DNA of 64,000 bases, from the NCBI GenBank assembly GCA_949318235.1, contig CASGGR010000022.1, forward strand, positions 744,001-808,000, given 5' to 3'. This document shows positions 46,479 to 58,751 of the stretch, in pieces. This stretch comes from Ecdyonurus torrentis. Its lineage: Eukaryota > Arthropoda > Insecta > Ephemeroptera > Heptageniidae. The first letter of the stretch is position 1. Every line of letters starts with the position of its first letter. A program made the translations under genes and the position numbers. Under the pieces are notes generated by a model, which was given only the letters and a program-made list of their open reading frames with translations, searched no databases and was not told the DNA's origin.

Positions 46479-49400
46479 ATGAAACAAAGTTTCTATTTCA
46501 AGAACCAAATGTTATTGAATGATGAAAATCATACTTTTTACACGATTAAAACTTGTTTTGATGATTTCTCAAAAACTAAGAATGCTACAGACTTCAAATT
46601 CAATTCAAAACATAGTTTTTTAAATTCTCTACAAAAAGATGTCTTGAACGTTTTTGCTCCGTCGCATACTTTTTGGGTTATTGACAATTTTAATTTCCAC
46701 TCATCATGTAGCCAAACCAAGTCATGAAACAAAATTTCTATTTCAAGAACCAAATGTTATTGAATGATAAAAATCATAATTTTTACACGATTAAAACTAG
46801 TTTTAATGATTTCTAAAAAACTAAGAATGCTACAGACATCAAATTTAACTCAAAACATAGCTTTTAATTCTCTACAAAAAATATGTCTTGAACTTTTTTG
46901 CCCCGACGCATACTTTTTGGGTTATTGATAATTTTAGTTTTCACTCATCAAGTAGCCAAACCAAGTCATGAAACAAAGTTTCTATTTCAAGAACCAAATG
47001 TTATTGAATGATAAAAATCATACTTTTTACACGATTAAAACCAGTTTTGATGATTTCTCAAAAACTAAGAATGCTACAGACTTCAAATTCAATTCAAAAC
47101 ATAGCTTTTTCAATTCTCTACAAAAATGATGTCTTGAACTTTTTTGCTCCGACGCATGCTTTTTGGGTTATTGACAATTTTAGTTTTCACTCATCTTGTA
47201 GCCAAACCAAGTCATGAAACAATGTTTCTATTTCAAAAACCAAATGTTATTGAATGATAAAAATCATACTTTTTACACAATTAAAACTTGTTTTGATGAT
47301 TTCTCAAAAACTAAGAATGCTAGAGACTTCAAATTCAATTCAAAACATAGTTTTTTAAATTCTCTACAAAAAGATGTCTTGAACTTTTTTGCTCCGACGC
47401 ATACTTTTTGGGTTATTGACAATTTTAATTTTCACTCATCATGTAGCCAAACCAAGTCATGAAACAAAGTTTCTATTTCAAGAACCAAATGTTATTGAAT
47501 GATAAAAATCATTATTTTTACACGATTAAAACTAGTTTTAATGATTTCTAAAAAACTAAGAACGCTACTGACATCAAATTTAACTCAAAGCATAGCTTTT
47601 TCAAATGTCTACAAAAAAGATGTCTTGAACTTTTTTGCCCCGACGCATACTTTTTGGTTTATTGACAATTTTAATTTTTACTCATCATGTAGCCAAATAA
47701 AGTCATGAAACAAAGTTTCTATTTCAAGAACCAAATGTTATTGAATGATAAAAATCATACTTTTTACACGATTAAAACTAGTTTTGATGATTTCTCAAAA
47801 CTAAGAATGCTACAGACTTCAAATTTAACTCAAAGCATAGCTTTTTCAATTCTCTACAAAAAAGATGTTTTGAACTTTTTTGCTCCAACGCATACTTTTT
47901 GGGTTATTGAAAATTTTAGTTTCCACTCATCATGTAGCCAAACCAAGTCATGAAACAAAGTTTCTATTTCAAGAACCAAATGTTATTGAATGATGAAAAT
48001 CATACTTTTTACACGATTAAAACTAGTTTTGATGATTTCTCAAAAACTAAGAATGCTACATACATCAAGCTTAACTCAAAGCATAGCTTTTTTAAATCTC
48101 TACAAAAAAGATGTCTTGAACTTTTTTGCCCCGACGCATACTTTTTGGGTTATTGACAATTTTAGTTTTTACTCATCATGTAGCCAAATAAAGTAATGAA
48201 ACAAAGTTTCTATTTCAAGAACCAAATGTTATTGAATGATGAAAATCATACTTTTTACACGATTAAAACTTGTTTTGATGATTTCTCAAAAACTAAGAAT
48301 GCTACAGACTTCAAATTCAATTCAAAACATAGTTTTTTAAATTCTCTACAAAAAGATGTCTTGAACGTTTTTGCTCCGACGCATACTTTTTGGGTTATTG
48401 ACAATTTTAATTTCCACTCATCATGTAGCCAAACCAAGTCATGAAACAAAATTTCTATTTCAAGAACCAAATGTTATTGAATGATAAAAATCATAATTTT
48501 TACACGATTAAAACTAGTTTTAATGATTTCTAAAAAACTAAGAATGCTACAGACATCAAATTTAACTCAAAACATAGCTTTTAATTCTCTACAAAAAATA
48601 TGTCTTGAACTTTTTTGCCCCGACGCATACTTTTTGGGTTATTGATAATTTTAGTTTTCACTCATCAAGTAGCCAAACCAAGTCATGAAACAAAGTTTCT
48701 ATTTCAAGAACCAAATGTTATTGAATGATAAAAATCATACTTTTTACACGATTAAAACCAGTTTTGATGATTTCTCAAAAACTAAGAATGCTACAGACTT
48801 CAAATTCAATTCAAAACATAGCTTTTTCAATTCTCTACAAAAATGATGTCTTGAACTTTTTTGCTCCGACGCATGCTTTTTGGGTTATTGACAATTTTAG
48901 TTTTCACTCATCTTGTAGCCAAACCAAGTCATGAAACAAAGTTTCTATTTCAAAAACCAAATGTTATTGAATGATAAAAATCATACTTTTTACACAATTA
49001 AAACTTGTTTTGATGATTTCTCAAAAACTAAGAATGCTAGAGACTTCAAATTCAATTCAAAACATAGTTTTTTAAATTCTCTACAAAAAGATGTCTTGAA
49101 CTTTTTTGCTCCGACGCATACTTTTTGGGTTATTGACAATTTTAATTTTCACTCATCATGTAGCCAAACCAAGTCATGAAACAAAGTTTCTATTTCAAGA
49201 ACCAAATGTTATTGAATGATAAAAATCATTATTTTTACACGATTAAAACTAGTTTTAATGATTTCTAAAAAACTAAGAACGCTACTGACATCAAATTTAA
49301 CTCAAAGCATAGCTTTTTCAAATCTCTACAAAAAAGATGTCTTGAACTTTTTTGCCCCGACGCATACTTTTTGGTTTATTGACAATTTTAATTTTTACTC

Positions 49401-49912
49401 ATCATGTAGCCAAATAAAGTCATGAAACAAAGTTTCTATTTCAAGAACCAAATGTTATTGAATGATAAAAATCATACTTTTTACACGATTAAAACTAGTT
49501 TTGATGATTTCTCAAAACTAAGAATGCTACAGACTTCAAATTTAACTCAAAGCATAGCTTTTTCAATTCTCTACAAAAAAGATGTTTTGAACTTTTTTGC
49601 TCCAACGCATACTTTTTGGGTTATTGAAAATTTTAGTTTCCACTCATCATGTAGCCAAACCAAGTCATGAAACAAAGTTTCTATTTCAAGAACCAAATGT
49701 TATTGAATGATGAAAATCATACTTTTTACACGATTAAAACTAGTTTTGATGATTTCTCAAAAACTAAGAATGCTATATACATCAAGCTTAACTCAAAGCA
49801 TAGCTTTTTTAAATCTCTACAAAAAAGATGTCTTGAACTTTTTTGCCCCGACGCATACTTTTTGGGTTATTGACAATTTTAGTTTTTACTCATCATGTAG
49901 CCAAATAAAGTA
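46479..49912 (+). repeat. Second 7-mer HOR, 1717-bp period, two copies
   Basis: The order is C-D-F-G-H-I-J. Copy 1 starts at 46479, 46724, 46968, 47214, 47459, 47705 and 47950; copy 2 lies 1717 bp further, at 48196 to 49667. Shared markers are AATTTCCACTC in C and TTTAGTTTCCACTC in I, and ACACAATTAAAAC in G. Differences are CCGTCGCAT near 46663, ACAATGTTTC near 47222, AAATGTCTAC near 47607 and CTATATACATC in the last J (49774). This 7-mer is unrelated in order to the 1715-bp one. Confidence 0.92.
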
Positions 49913-51385
49913 ATGAAACAAAGTTTCTATTTCAAGAACCAAATGTTATTGAATGATAAAAATCATACTTTTTACACGATTAAAACTTGTTTTGATAATT
50001 TCTCAAAAACTAAGAATGCTACAGACTTTAAATTCAATTCAAAACATAGTTTTTTAAATTCTCTACAAAATGACGTCTTGAACGTTTTTGCTCCGACGCA
50101 TACTTTTTGGGTTATTGACAATTTTAGTTTTTACTCATCATGTAGCCAAATAAAGTAATGAAACAAAGTTTCTATTTCAAGAACCAAATGTTATTGAACG
50201 ATAAAAATCATACTTTTTACACGATTAAAATTAGTTTTGATGATTTCTCAAAAACTAAGAATGCTACAGACATCAAATTTAACTCAAAGCATAGCTTTTT
50301 CAATTCTCTACAAAAAAGATGTCTTGAACTTTTTTGCCCCGACGCATACTTTTTGGTTTATTGACAATTTTAGTTTTTACTCATCATGTAGCCAAACCAA
50401 GTCATGAAACAAAGTTTCTATTTCAAGAACCAAATGTTATTGAATGATAAAAATCATACTTTTTACACGAAAAAAACCAGTTTTGATGATTTCTCAAAAA
50501 CTAAGAATGCTACAGACTTCAAATTCAATTCAAAACATAGCTTTTTCAATTCTCTACAAAAATGATGTCTTGAACTTTTTTGCTCCGACGCATGCTTTTT
50601 GGGTTATTGACAATTTTAGTTTTCACTCATCTTGTAGCCAAACCAAGTCATGAAACAAAGTTTCTATTTCAAAAACCAAATGTTATTGAATGATAAAAAT
50701 CATACTTTTTACACGATTAAAACTTGTTTTGATGATTTCTCAAAAACTAAGAATGCTAGAGACTTCAAATTCAATTCAAAACATAGTTTTTTAAATTCTC
50801 TACAAAAAGATGTCTTGAACTTTTTTGCTCCGACGCATACTTTTTGGGTTATTGACAATTTTAATTTTCACTCATCATGTAGCCAAACCAAGTCATGAAA
50901 CAAAGTTTCTATTTCAAGAACCAAATGTTATTGAATGATAAAAATCATTATTTTTACACGATTAAAACTAGTTTTAATGATTTCTCAAAACTAAGAATGC
51001 TACAGACTTCAAATTTAACTCAAAGCATAGCTTTTTCAATTCTCTACAAAAAAGATGTTTTGAACTTTTTTGCCCCAACGCATACTTTTTGGGTTATTGA
51101 AAATTTTAGTGTTCACTCATCATGTAGCCAAACCAAGTCATGAAACAAAGTTTCTATTTCAAGAACCAAATGTTATTGAATGATGAAAATCATACTTTTT
51201 ACACGATTAAAACCAGTTTTGATGATTTCTCCAAAACTAGGAATGCTACAGACATCAAGCTTAACTCAAAGCATAGCTTTTTTAAATCTCTACAAAAAAG
51301 ATGTCTTGAACTTTTTTGCCCCGACGCATACTTTTTGGTTTATTGACAATTTTAATTTTTACTCATCATGTAGCCAAATAAAGTC
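49422..51385 (+). repeat. 8-mer HOR, copy 1 (1964 bp)
   Basis: The order is I 49422, J 49667, A 49913, B 50158, F 50404, G 50650, H/I 50895, J/H 51140. Markers shared with copy 2 are CTATATACATC in J, TTTGATAATTTC in A, ACACGAAAAAAACCAG in F, and ACTAGGAATGC in the last J. The first two monomers are also the end of the second 1717-bp 7-mer, so the two HORs overlap. Confidence 0.92.
51140..51385 (+). repeat. Hybrid monomer J/H: duplication junction of the 8-mer
   Basis: The 5' part has CTCCAAAACTAGGAATGC and AAGCTTAACTC, as in J at 53104. The 3' part has TTTGGTTTATTG, TTTTAATTTTTACTC and AAATAAAGTC, as in H at 49176, the unit that precedes copy 1. This is the expected product of crossover between J (53104) and H (49176). 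Confidence 0.85.
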
Positions 51386-53349
51386 ATGAAACAAAGTTTC
51401 TATTTCAAGAACCAAATGTTATTGAATGATAAAAATCATACTTTTTACACGATTAAAACTAGTTTTGATGATTTCTCAAAACTAAGAATGCTACAGACTT
51501 CAAATTTAACTCAAAGCATAGCTTTTTCAATTCTCTACAAAAAAGATGTTTTGAACTTTTTTGCTCCAACGCATACTTTTTGGGTTATTGAAAATTTTAG
51601 TTTCCACTCATCATGTAGCCAAACCAAGTCATGAAACAAAGTTTCTATTTCAAGAACCAAATGTTATTGAATGATGAAAATCATACTTTTTACACGATTA
51701 AAACTAGTTTTGATGATTTCTCAAAAACTAAGAATGCTATATACATCAAGCTTAACTCAAAGCATAGCTTTTTTAAATCTCTACAAAAAAGATGTCTTGA
51801 ACTTTTTTGCCCCGACGCATACTTTTTGGGTTATTGACAATTTTAGTTTTTACTCATCATGTAGCCAAATAAAGTAATGAAACAAAGTTTCTATTTCAAG
51901 AACCAAATGTTATTGAATGATAAAAATCATACTTTTTACACGATTAAAACTTGTTTTGATAATTTCTCAAAAACTAAGAATGCTACAGACTTTAAATTCA
52001 ATTCAAAACATAGTTTTTTAAATTCTCTACAAAATGACGTCTTGAACGTTTTTGCTCCGACGCATACTTTTTGGGTTATTGACAATTTTAGTTTTTACTC
52101 ATCATGTAGCCAAATAAAGTAATGAAACAAAGTTTCTATTTCAAGAACCAAATGTTATTGAACGATAAAAATCATACTTTTTACACGATTAAAATTAGTT
52201 TTGATGATTTCTCAAAAACTAAGAATGCTACAGACATCAAATTTAACTCAAAGCATAGCTTTTTCAATTCTCTACAAAAAAGATGTCTTGAACTTTTTTG
52301 CCCCGACGCATACTTTTTGGTTTATTGACAATTTTAGTTTTTACTCATCATGTAGCCAAACCAAGTCATGAAACAAAGTTTCTATTTCAAGAACCAAATG
52401 TTATTGAATGATAAAAATCATACTTTTTACACGAAAAAAACCAGTTTTGATGATTTCTCAAAAACTAAGAATGCTACAGACTTCAAATTCAATTCAAAAC
52501 ATAGCTTTTTCAATTCTCTACAAAAATGATGTCTTGAACTTTTTTGCTCCGACGCATGCTTTTTGGGTTATTGACAATTTTAGTTTTCACTCATCTTGTA
52601 GCCAAACCAAGTCATGAAACAAAGTTTCTATTTCAAAAACCAAATGTTATTGAATGATAAAAATCATACTTTTTACACGATTAAAACTTGTTTTGATGAT
52701 TTCTCAAAAACTAAGAATGCTAGAGACTTCAAATTCAATTCAAAACATAGTTTTTTAAATTCTCTACAAAAAGATGTCTTGAACTTTTTTGCTCCGACGC
52801 ATACTTTTTGGGTTATTGACAATTTTAATTTTCACTCATCATGTAGCCAAACCAAGTCATGAAACAAAGTTTCTATTTCAAGAACCAAATGTTATTGAAT
52901 GATAAAAATCATTATTTTTACACGATTAAAACTAGTTTTAATGATTTCTCAAAACTAAGAATGCTACAGACTTCAAATTTAACTCAAAGCATAGCTTTTT
53001 CAATTCTCTACAAAAAAGATGTTTTGAACTTTTTTGCCCCAACGCATACTTTTTGGGTTATTGAAAATTTTAGTGTTCACTCATCATGTAGCCAAACCAA
53101 GTCATGAAACAAAGTTTCTATTTCAAGAACCAAATGTTATTGAATGATGAAAATCATACTTTTTACACGATTAAAACCAGTTTTGATGATTTCTCCAAAA
53201 CTAGGAATGCTACAGACATCAAGCTTAACTCAAAGCATAGCTTTTTTAAATCTCTACAAAAAAGATGTCTTGAACTTTTTTGCCCCGACGCATACTTTTT
53301 GGGTTATTGACAATTTTAGTTTTTAATCATCATGTAGCCAAATAAAGTA
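51386..53349 (+). repeat. 8-mer HOR, copy 2 (1964 bp)
   Basis: I 51386, J 51631, A 51877, B 52122, F 52368, G 52614, H/I 52859 and J 53104 each lie 1964 bp from copy 1. The private markers are kept. The final J ends with TTTTTAATCATC and AAATAAAGTA, unlike its hybrid counterpart at 51140. Confidence 0.92.
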
Positions 53350-56049
53350 ATGAAACAAAGTTTCTATTTCAAGAACCAAATGTTATTGAATGATGAAAAA
53401 CATACTTTTTACACGATTAAAACCAGTTTTGATGATTTCTCAAAAACTAAGAATGCTACAGACATCAAGCTTAACTCAAAGCATAGCTTTTTTAAATCTC
53501 TACAAAAAAGATGTCTTGAACTTTTTTGCCCCGACGCATACTTTTTGGGTTATTGACAATTTTAATTTTCACTCATCATGTAGCCAAACCAAGTCATGAA
53601 ACAAAATTTCTATTTCAAGAACCAAATGTTATTGAATGATAAAAATCATAATTTTTACACGATTAAAACTAGTTTTAATGATTTCTAAAAAACTAAGAAT
53701 GCTACAGACATCAAATTTAACTCAAAACATAGCTTTTAATTCTCTACAAAAAATATGTCTTGAACTTTTTTGCCCCGACGCATACTTTTTGGGTTATTGA
53801 TAATTTTAGTTTTCACTCATCAAGTAGCCAAACCAAGTCATGAAACAAAGTTTCTATTTCAAGAACCAAATGTTATTGAAAGATAAAAATCATACTTTTT
53901 ACACGATTAAAACCAGTTTTGATGATTTCTCAAAAACTAAGAATGCTACAGACTTCAAATTCAATTCAAAACATAGCTTTTTCTATTCTCTACAAAAATG
54001 ATGTCTTGAACTTTTTTGCTCCGACGCATGCTTTTTGGGTTATTGACAATTTTAGTTTTCACTCATCTTGTAGCCAAACCAAGTCATTAAACAAAGTTTC
54101 TATTTCAAAAACAAAATGTTATTGAATGATAAAAATCATACTTTTTACACGATTAAAACTTGTTTTGATGATTTCTCAAAAACTAAGAATGCTAGAGACT
54201 TCAAATTCAATTCAAAACATAGTTTTTTAAATTCTCTACAAAAAGATGTCTTGAACTTTTTTGCTCCGATGCATACTTTTTGGGTTATTGACAATTTTAA
54301 TTTTCACTCATCATGTAGCCAAACCAAGTCATGAAACAAAGTTTCTATTTCAAGAACCAAATGTTATTGAATGATAAAAATCATTATTTTTACACGATTA
54401 AAACTAGTTTTAATGATTTCTAAAAAACTAAGAACGCTACTGACATCAAATTTAACTCAAAGCATAGCTTTTTCAAATCTCTACAAAAAAGATGTCTTGA
54501 ACTTTTTTGCCCCGACGCATACTTTTTGGTTTATTGACAATTTTAATTTTTACTCATCATGTAGCCAAATAAAGTCATGAAACAAAGTTTCTATTTCAAG
54601 AACCAAATGTTATTGAATGATAAAAATCATACTTTTTACACGATTAAAACTAGTTTTGATGATTTCTCAAAACTAAGAATGCTACAGACTTCAAATTTAA
54701 CTCAAAGCATAGCTTTTTCAATTCTCTACAAAAAAGATGTTTTGAACTTTTTTGCCCCAACGCATACTTTTTGGGTTATTGAAAATTTTAGTTTTCACTC
54801 ATCATGTAGCCAAACCAAGTCATGAAACAAAGTTTCTATTTCAAGAACCAAATGTTATTGAATGATAAAAATCATACTTTTTACACGATTAAAACCAGTT
54901 TTGATGATTTCTCAAAAACTAAGAATGCTACAGACTTCAAATTCAATTCAAAACATAGCTTTTTCAATTCTCTACAAAAATGATGTCTTGAACTTTTTTG
55001 CTCCGACGCATGCTTTTTGGGTTATTGACAATTTTAGTTTTCACTCATCTTGTAGCCAAACCAAGTCATGAAACAAAGTTTCTATTTCAAAAACCAAATG
55101 TTATTGAATGATAAAAATCATACTTTTTACACGATTAAAACTTGTTTTGATGATTTCTCAAAAACTAAGAATGCTAGAGACTTCAAATTCAATTCAAAAC
55201 ATAGTTTTTTAAATTCTCTACAAAAAGATGTCTTGAACTTTTTTGCTCCGACGCATACTTTTTGGGTTATTGACAATTTTAATTTTCACTCATCATGTAG
55301 CCAAAGCAAGTCATGAAACAAAGTTTCTATTTCAAGAACCAAATGTTATTGAATGATAAAAATCATTATTTTTACACGATTAAAACTAGTTTTAATGATT
55401 TCTAAAAAACTAAGAACGCTACTGACATCAAATTTAACTCAAAGCATAGCTTTTTCAAATCTCTACAAAAAAGATGTCTTGAACTTTTTTGCCCCGACGC
55501 ATACTTTTTGGTTTATTGACAATTTTAATTTTTACTTATCATGTAGCCAAATAAAGTCATGAAACAAAGTTTCTATTTCAAGAACCAAATGTTATTGAAT
55601 GATAAAAATCATACTTTTTACACGATTAAAACTAGTTTTGATGATTTCTCAAAACTAAGAATGCTACAGACTTCAAATTTAACTCAAAGCATAGCTTTTT
55701 CAATTCTCTACAAAAAAGATGTTTTGAACTTTTTTGCCCCAACGCATACTTTTTGGGTTATTGAAAATTTTAGTGTTCACTCATCATGTAGCCAAACCAA
55801 GTCATGAAACAAAGTTTCTATTTCAAGAACCAAATGTTATTGAATGATGAAAATCATACTTTTTACACGATTAAAACCAGTTTTGATGATTTCTCCAAAA
55901 CTATGAATGCTACAGACATCAAACTTAACTCAAAGCATAGCTTTTTTAAATCTCTACAAAAAAGATGTCTTGAACTTTTTTGCCCCGACGCATACTTTTT
56001 GGGTTATTGACAATTTTAGTTTTTACTCATCATGTAGCCAAATAAAGTA
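53350..56049 (+). repeat. 11-mer HOR, copy 1 (2700 bp)
   Basis: The order is J 53350, D 53596, F 53840, G 54086, H 54331, I 54577, F 54822, G 55068, H 55313, I 55559, J 55804. Copy 1 is 2 bp shorter because its second unit is a plain D (244 bp), where the later copies have a 246-bp D-F-D mosaic. The G at 54086 has an altered start, ATTAAACAAAG, and AAAACAAAATG. F-G-H-I occurs twice in a row. Confidence 0.92.
53840..55803 (+). repeat. Nested 4-mer F-G-H-I, 982-bp period
   Basis: F-G-H-I at 53840-54821 is followed by a second F-G-H-I at 54822-55803. The two sets differ consistently: the first has TTGAAAGAT, TTTTTCTATTC and CCGATGCAT; the second has TTGAATGAT, TTTTTCAATTC and CCGACGCAT, with a TTTTAGTGTTCAC tail in I. 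The same pairing recurs at 56542/57524 and 59244/60226, so the 4-mer doubling predates the 11-mer amplification. Confidence 0.88.
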
Positions 56050-58751
56050 ATGAAACAAAGTTTCTATTTCAAGAACCAAATGTTATTGAATGATGAAAAA
56101 CATACTTTTTACACGATTAAAACCAGTTTTGATGATTTCTCAAAAACTAAGAATGCTACAGACATCAAGCTTAACTCAAAGCATAGCTTTTTTAAATCTC
56201 TACAAAAAAGATGTCTTGAACTTTTTTGCCCCGAAGCATACTTTTTGGGTTATTGACAATTTTAATTTTCACTCATCATGTAGCCAAACCAAGTCATGAA
56301 ACAAAATTTCTATTTCAAGAACCAAATGTTATTGAATGATAAAAATCATACTTTTTACACGATTAAAACTAGTTTTAATGATTTCTCAAAAACTAAGAAT
56401 GCTACAGACTTCAAATTCAATTCAAAACATAGCTTTTTCTATTCTCTACAAAAATGATGTCTTGAACTTTTTTGCCCCGACGCATACTTTTTGGGTTATT
56501 GATAATTTTAGTTTTCACTCATCAAGTAGCCAAACCAAGTCATGAAACAAAGTTTCTATTTCAAGAACCAAATGTTATTGAAAGATAAAAATCATACTTT
56601 TTACACGATTAAAACCAGTTTTGATGATTTCTCAAAAACTAAGAATGCTACAGACATCAAATTCAATTCAAAACATAGCTTTTTCTATTCTCTACAAAAA
56701 TGATGTCTTGAACTTTTTTGCTCCGACGCATGCTTTTTGGGTTATTGACAATTTTAGTTTTCACTCATCTTGTAGCCAAACCAAGTCATGAAACAAAGTT
56801 TCTATTTCAAAAACCAAATGTTATTGAATGATAAAAATCATACTTTTTACACGATTAAAACTTGTTTTGATGATTTCTCAAAAACTAAGAATGCTAGAGA
56901 CTTCAAATTCAATTCAAAACATAGTTTTTTAAATTCTCTACAAAAAGATGTCTTGAACTTTTTTGCTCCGATGCATACTTTTTGGGTTATTGACAATTTT
57001 AATTTTCACTCATCATGTAGCCAAACCAAGTCATGAAACAAAGTTTCTATTTCAAGAACCAAATGTTATTGAATGATAAAAATCATTATTTTTACACGAT
57101 TAAAACTAGTTTTAATGATTTCTAAAAAACTAAGAACGCTACTGACATCAAATTTAACTCAAAGCATAGCTTTTTCAAATCTCTACAAAAAAGATGTCTT
57201 GAACTTTTTTGCCCCGACGCATACTTTTTGGTTTATTGACAATTTTAATTTTTACTCATCATGTAGCCAAATAAAGTCATGAAACAAAGTTTCTATTTCA
57301 AGAACCAAATGTTATTGAATGATAAAAATCATACTTTTTACACGATTAAAACTAGTTTTGATGATTTCTCAAAACTAAGAATGCTACAGACTTCAAATTT
57401 AACTCAAAGCATAGCTTTTTCAATTCTCTACAAAAAAGATGTTTTGAACTTTTTTGCCCCAACGCATACTTTTTGGGTTATTGAAAATTTTAGTTTTCAC
57501 TCATCATGTAGCCAAACCAAGTCATGAAACAAAGTTTCTATTTCAAGAACCAAATGTTATTGAATGATAAAAATCATACTTTTTACACGATTAAAACCAG
57601 TTTTGATGATTTCTCAAAAACTAAGAATGCTACAGACTTCAAATTCAATTCAAAACATAGCTTTTTCAATTCTCTACAAAAATGATGTCTTGAACTTTTT
57701 TGCTCCGACGCATGCTTTTTGGGTTATTGACAATTTTAGTTTTCACTCATCTTGTAGCCAAACCAAGTCATGAAACAAAGTTTCTATTTCAAAAACCAAA
57801 TGTTATTGAATGATAAAAATCATACTTTTTACACGATTAAAACTTGTTTTGATGATTTCTCAAAAACTAAGAATGCTAGAGACTTCAAATTCAATTCAAA
57901 ACATAGTTTTTTAAATTCTCTACAAAAAGATGTCTTGAACTTTTTTGCTCCGACGCATACTTTTTGGGTTATTGACAATTTTAATTTTCACTCATCATGT
58001 AGCCAAAGCAAGTCATGAAACAAAGTTTCTATTTCAAGAACCAAATGTTATTGAATGATAAAAATCATTATTTTTACACGATTAAAACTAGTTTTAATGA
58101 TTTCTAAAAAACTAAGAACGCTACTGACATCAAATTTAACTCAAAGCATAGCTTTTTTAAATCTCTACAAAAAAGATGTCTTGAACTTTTTTGCCCCGAC
58201 GCATACTTTTTGGTTTATTGACAATTTTAATTTTTACTTATCATGTAGCCAAATAAAGTCATGAAACAAAGTTTCTATTTCAAGAACCAAATGTTATTGA
58301 ATGATAAAAATCATACTTTTTACACGATTAAAACTAGTTTTGATGATTTCTCAAAACTAAGAATGCTACAGACTTCAAATTTAACTCAAAGCATAGCTTT
58401 TTCAATTCTCTACAAAAAAGATGTTTTGAACTTTTTTGCCCCAACGCATACTTTTTGGGTTATTGAAAATTTTAGTGTTCACTCATCATGTAGCCAAACC
58501 AAGTCATGAAACAAAGTTTCTATTTCAAGAACCAAATGTTATTGAATGATGAAAATCATACTTTTTACACGATTAAAACCAGTTTTGATGATTTCTCCAA
58601 AACTATGAATGCTACAGACATCAAACTTAACTCAAAGCATAGCTTTTTTAAATCTCTACAAAAAAGATGTCTTGAACTTTTTTGCCCCGACGCATACTTT
58701 TTGGGTTATTGACAATTTTAGTTTTTACTCATCATGTAGCCAAATAAAGTA
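56050..58751 (+). repeat. 11-mer HOR, copy 2 (2702 bp)
   Basis: Starts are 56050 J, 56296 D-F-D, 56542 F, 56788 G, 57033 H, 57279 I, 57524 F, 57770 G, 58015 H, 58261 I, 58506 J. CCCCGAAGCATAC in J (56233) is shared only with copy 3 (58935). ACTATGAATGC with ATCAAACTTAAC in the last J is shared with 55804. Confidence 0.93.
56296..56541 (+). repeat. D-F-D mosaic monomer (gene-conversion-like)
   Basis: It begins as D (ACAAAATTTC), has F-like CATACTTTTTAC, returns to the D-like TTAATGATTTC, then is F from CTCAAAAAC through ACTTCAAATTC, CTTTTTCTATTC and AAAAATGATGTC. It ends as D with CCCCGACGCATAC, TTGATAATTTTAG and CATCAAGTAGCC. The corresponding unit in copy 1 (53596) is a plain D. The same mosaic recurs at 58998 and 61700. 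Confidence 0.85.

Noticed and set aside
46538..46753. Minus-strand open frame of 71 codons, with a copy at 48255-48470
   Set aside because: It opens only because the C units at 46479 and 48196 read AATTTCCACTC instead of AATTTTCACTC, which removes a reverse-strand stop. The two copies belong to one duplicated 7-mer; other C units lack the frame.
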